Shown here in pieces: positions 4,825 to 6,191 of a DNA stretch of 6,191 nucleotides (position 1 is the stretch's first letter; every line of letters starts with the position of its first letter). Under the pieces are notes generated by a model that had not been told where the DNA came from, did not search any database, and saw nothing but the letters and a program-made list of their open reading frames with translations. The DNA is from an uncultured Collinsella sp. (GTDB lineage Bacteria; Actinomycetota; Coriobacteriia; Coriobacteriales; Coriobacteriaceae), in NCBI GenBank assembly GCA_900553935.1, contig USFK01000090.1:1-6191 (forward strand), in the 5' to 3' direction. The translations under genes were made by a program, and so were the position numbers.

Positions 4825-5361
4825 ATGTCTGATGTCGCTCGTGCCGAGAAAATCGCGTGCGAAGTAGACCATGCTGCCCGTCAACTGGCACAGGCGGGCC
4901 GTCTGGACCTGACGCGCGAGTTTATCCAGCATGGCGACGTGACGGTCTATGCACATGTGACCTCGGTGGCACGGGCAAGTCTGTCCTTTGCCGAGCACTT
5001 GGGCCGTGCTGGCATTTCGGTCGACCGCGCCTCGCTGCTGCGCGGGGCCCTGTTACACGATTACTTTCTCTATGACTGGCACGACCCCGACCCGAGCCAT
5101 CGACTGCACGGATTTCGGCATCCATTTTTTGCCCTGGCGCGTGCGGAGGAAGATTTTGAGCTGACGTCGCGCGAGCGGAATATTATCGTGCGCCATATGT
5201 TTCCGCTGGTGCCGGTGCCGCCGACGTGTCGTGAGGCATGGATTGTGTGCCTGGCAGATAAATGGTGTGCTCTGCGTGAGACGGTCGCCGGCCGCCTGCC
5301 GCGCAAGGACGAGGCTGACGATGGCGTGAACAGCGAATCGAGCGAAAAGAGGAGAGGGTAG
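4825..5361 (+). CDS. HD-domain protein, predicted metal-dependent phosphohydrolase
   Basis: A 178-residue soluble protein of the HD superfamily. The metal-binding pattern is visible as H44 (VYAHVTSVA), H78-D79 (LLHDYFLYDWHD), H95/H99 in LHGFRHP, H124 (IIVRHMFPLVPVPP) and D145 (CLADKWCALRET). Family members hydrolyse phosphate esters of nucleotides or related compounds; the substrate here is unknown. I chose ATG 4825 (MSDVARAEK) because AAGGAG lies 5 nt before it; the frame is open to an ATG 24 codons earlier, but that stretch is not protein-like and lacks a ribosome site. The last residues (about 157-178) are charged and probably disordered. The gene ends 3 nt before the GTG of the membrane-protein gene, so the two are one operon, and this HD/CmpB-like pairing is, from memory, recurrent in Firmicutes and Actinomycetota, which suggests a joint membrane-associated role. 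Confidence 0.85.
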   Translation: MSDVARAEKIACEVDHAARQLAQAGRLDLTREFIQHGDVTVYAHVTSVARASLSFAEHLGRAGISVDRASLLRGALLHDYFLYDWHDPDPSHRLHGFRHPFFALARAEEDFELTSRERNIIVRHMFPLVPVPPTCREAWIVCLADKWCALRETVAGRLPRKDEADDGVNSESSEKRRG

Positions 5362-5364
5362 ACG

Positions 5365-6177
5365 GTGGAAACCGCGATCGACATGGCATTTGACGGCGCG
5401 ACGCTTGCCGCCTGTCCGCTCTCGGCGCTGGTGCTCTCGTTTGCCTTCTACGGTTTTTGCGGCTGGGTGTGGGAGTCGACAGTCTGCGCCATGCTCAACA
5501 ACGGACGATTTGCCAACAGCGGCTTTTTGCTGGGGCCGTGCTGCCCCATCTATGGCGCGGGCGGCATTGCCTGCTGGCTGCTGTTGCGCGGAATTCCTGA
5601 CGCGTCGAGCCAGTTTGTCGCTGCAGCGCTCGTATGCAGCGTGATTGAGTACAGCGTGGGCGTGCTGTTGGAAAAAACAACGGGCGCTCGCTTTTGGGAC
5701 TATTCGCACCTGCCGTTTAACCTGCACGGACGCATCTGTCTGTACTGGGCCTGCGCATTTGGTCTGGGTGTGCTGTGTATTTGTCGTTTAGTGGAGCCGG
5801 CGGTGTTGGGGCTGCTTGGCCATCTGCCGGTGCTGATTGTGCGGTTGTCCGCCTTTATCGTCGCGGTCGCGATGATGGTCGACGCGGTGTGCTCGTTGGC
5901 GAGCTGGCGGCGTCTGTCCGATCAGCTGGAGCGCGTGCGCGCCGACCTTGCCGACCGCATCAATGAGTCGCTTGCCGATGCCTCGGATTCAATGCTCGAA
6001 CGTATTCCCGATTCTACGATTGACTCGGTGGCACAGACGCACATCCGCAGCCGTGCCGTTAACGCGTGGCTGGCCGAGCTGGGTGACGCCGCGCTCGATG
6101 CCCTGCGCGAGAAGGCTTCGATGCCGACGTTTATCGCGGACGGTGCTCGCGGCTCGCATTTCGCGCGAGGACTTTGA
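5365..6177 (+). CDS. CmpB-like five-helix membrane protein (putative ABC-transporter type IV family, PF06541)
   Basis: A 270-residue integral membrane protein. The family core is clear: FCGWVWES (31-38), NNGRFANSGFLLGPCCPIYG (45-64), IEYSVGVLLEKT (94-105), and FWDYSHLPFNLHGRICLYW (110-128). Predicted helices span about 17-36, 60-76, 82-102, 123-143 and 153-181; a charged, possibly coiled-coil tail (about 182-252) faces the cytoplasm if the N-terminus is inside. Despite the family name there is no ATPase domain and no EAA loop, so transport is not established. The start is GTG 5365, 3 nt after the HD gene's stop, with GGAG/AGAGGG just upstream inside that gene's end; ATG 5383 is an alternative. 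The close coupling to an HD-domain gene suggests the two proteins act together, perhaps with the HD protein handling a ligand at the membrane. That last point is inference. Confidence 0.85.
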   Translation: METAIDMAFDGATLAACPLSALVLSFAFYGFCGWVWESTVCAMLNNGRFANSGFLLGPCCPIYGAGGIACWLLLRGIPDASSQFVAAALVCSVIEYSVGVLLEKTTGARFWDYSHLPFNLHGRICLYWACAFGLGVLCICRLVEPAVLGLLGHLPVLIVRLSAFIVAVAMMVDAVCSLASWRRLSDQLERVRADLADRINESLADASDSMLERIPDSTIDSVAQTHIRSRAVNAWLAELGDAALDALREKASMPTFIADGARGSHFARGL

Positions 6178-6191
6178 AATACGGCTGATGC

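Overview
The window looks like chromosomal DNA of a high-GC Gram-positive gut actinobacterium, most likely a Collinsella-type member of the Coriobacteriia. The reasons are the GC-rich third codon positions, the GluB/GluC/GluD-like transporter proteins, and an HD-domain gene paired with a CmpB-like membrane gene. This placement is inference from protein character, not from a marker gene.

Layout. (1) Bases 1 to about 140 do not fit the rest. A glutamate-type ABC permease gene is cut off after about 80 codons, and DNA of lower GC (about 48% over the first 120 bases) with different codon use takes its place; it carries an unrecognised open frame that runs off the left edge. This is either an assembly chimera or a real insertion or rearrangement. 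(2) Minus strand, about 110-2235: an amino-acid ABC uptake operon with its own sigma70-like promoter. The order is lipoprotein substrate-binding protein, a 138-bp gap holding an 11-bp stem-loop, permease 1, then permease 2 (4-bp ATGA overlap, truncated). The ATPase gene is not in the window. (3) 2163-2814: a gap of about 650 bp without any conventional gene, but dense in structure. It holds a stem-loop at 2278-2312, a TATAAT box, a 12-codon ORF with an excellent ribosome binding site, a perfect 14-bp stem-loop starting right after its stop codon, and three 59-bp palindromic units (six 17-bp repeats in strictly alternating orientation). It ends in a strong terminator shared by both strands. (4) Minus strand, 2815-4596: a DXS-like thiamine-diphosphate enzyme that keeps the TPP and catalytic residues but lacks two substrate-contacting residues of true DXS. 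(5) 4597-4824: a divergent intergenic region with a perfect 12-bp palindrome resembling a LacI-family operator. (6) Plus strand, 4825-6177: a two-gene operon of an HD-domain hydrolase-like protein and a five-helix CmpB-like membrane protein.

How the parts relate. The transporter operon imports a polar or acidic amino acid. The DXS-like gene and the HD/membrane pair are divergently transcribed and could share the palindromic operator. The least explained part is 2278-2816, where a tiny ORF, stem-loops and a regular palindrome array lie between promoter-like and terminator signals and could form one structured transcript.
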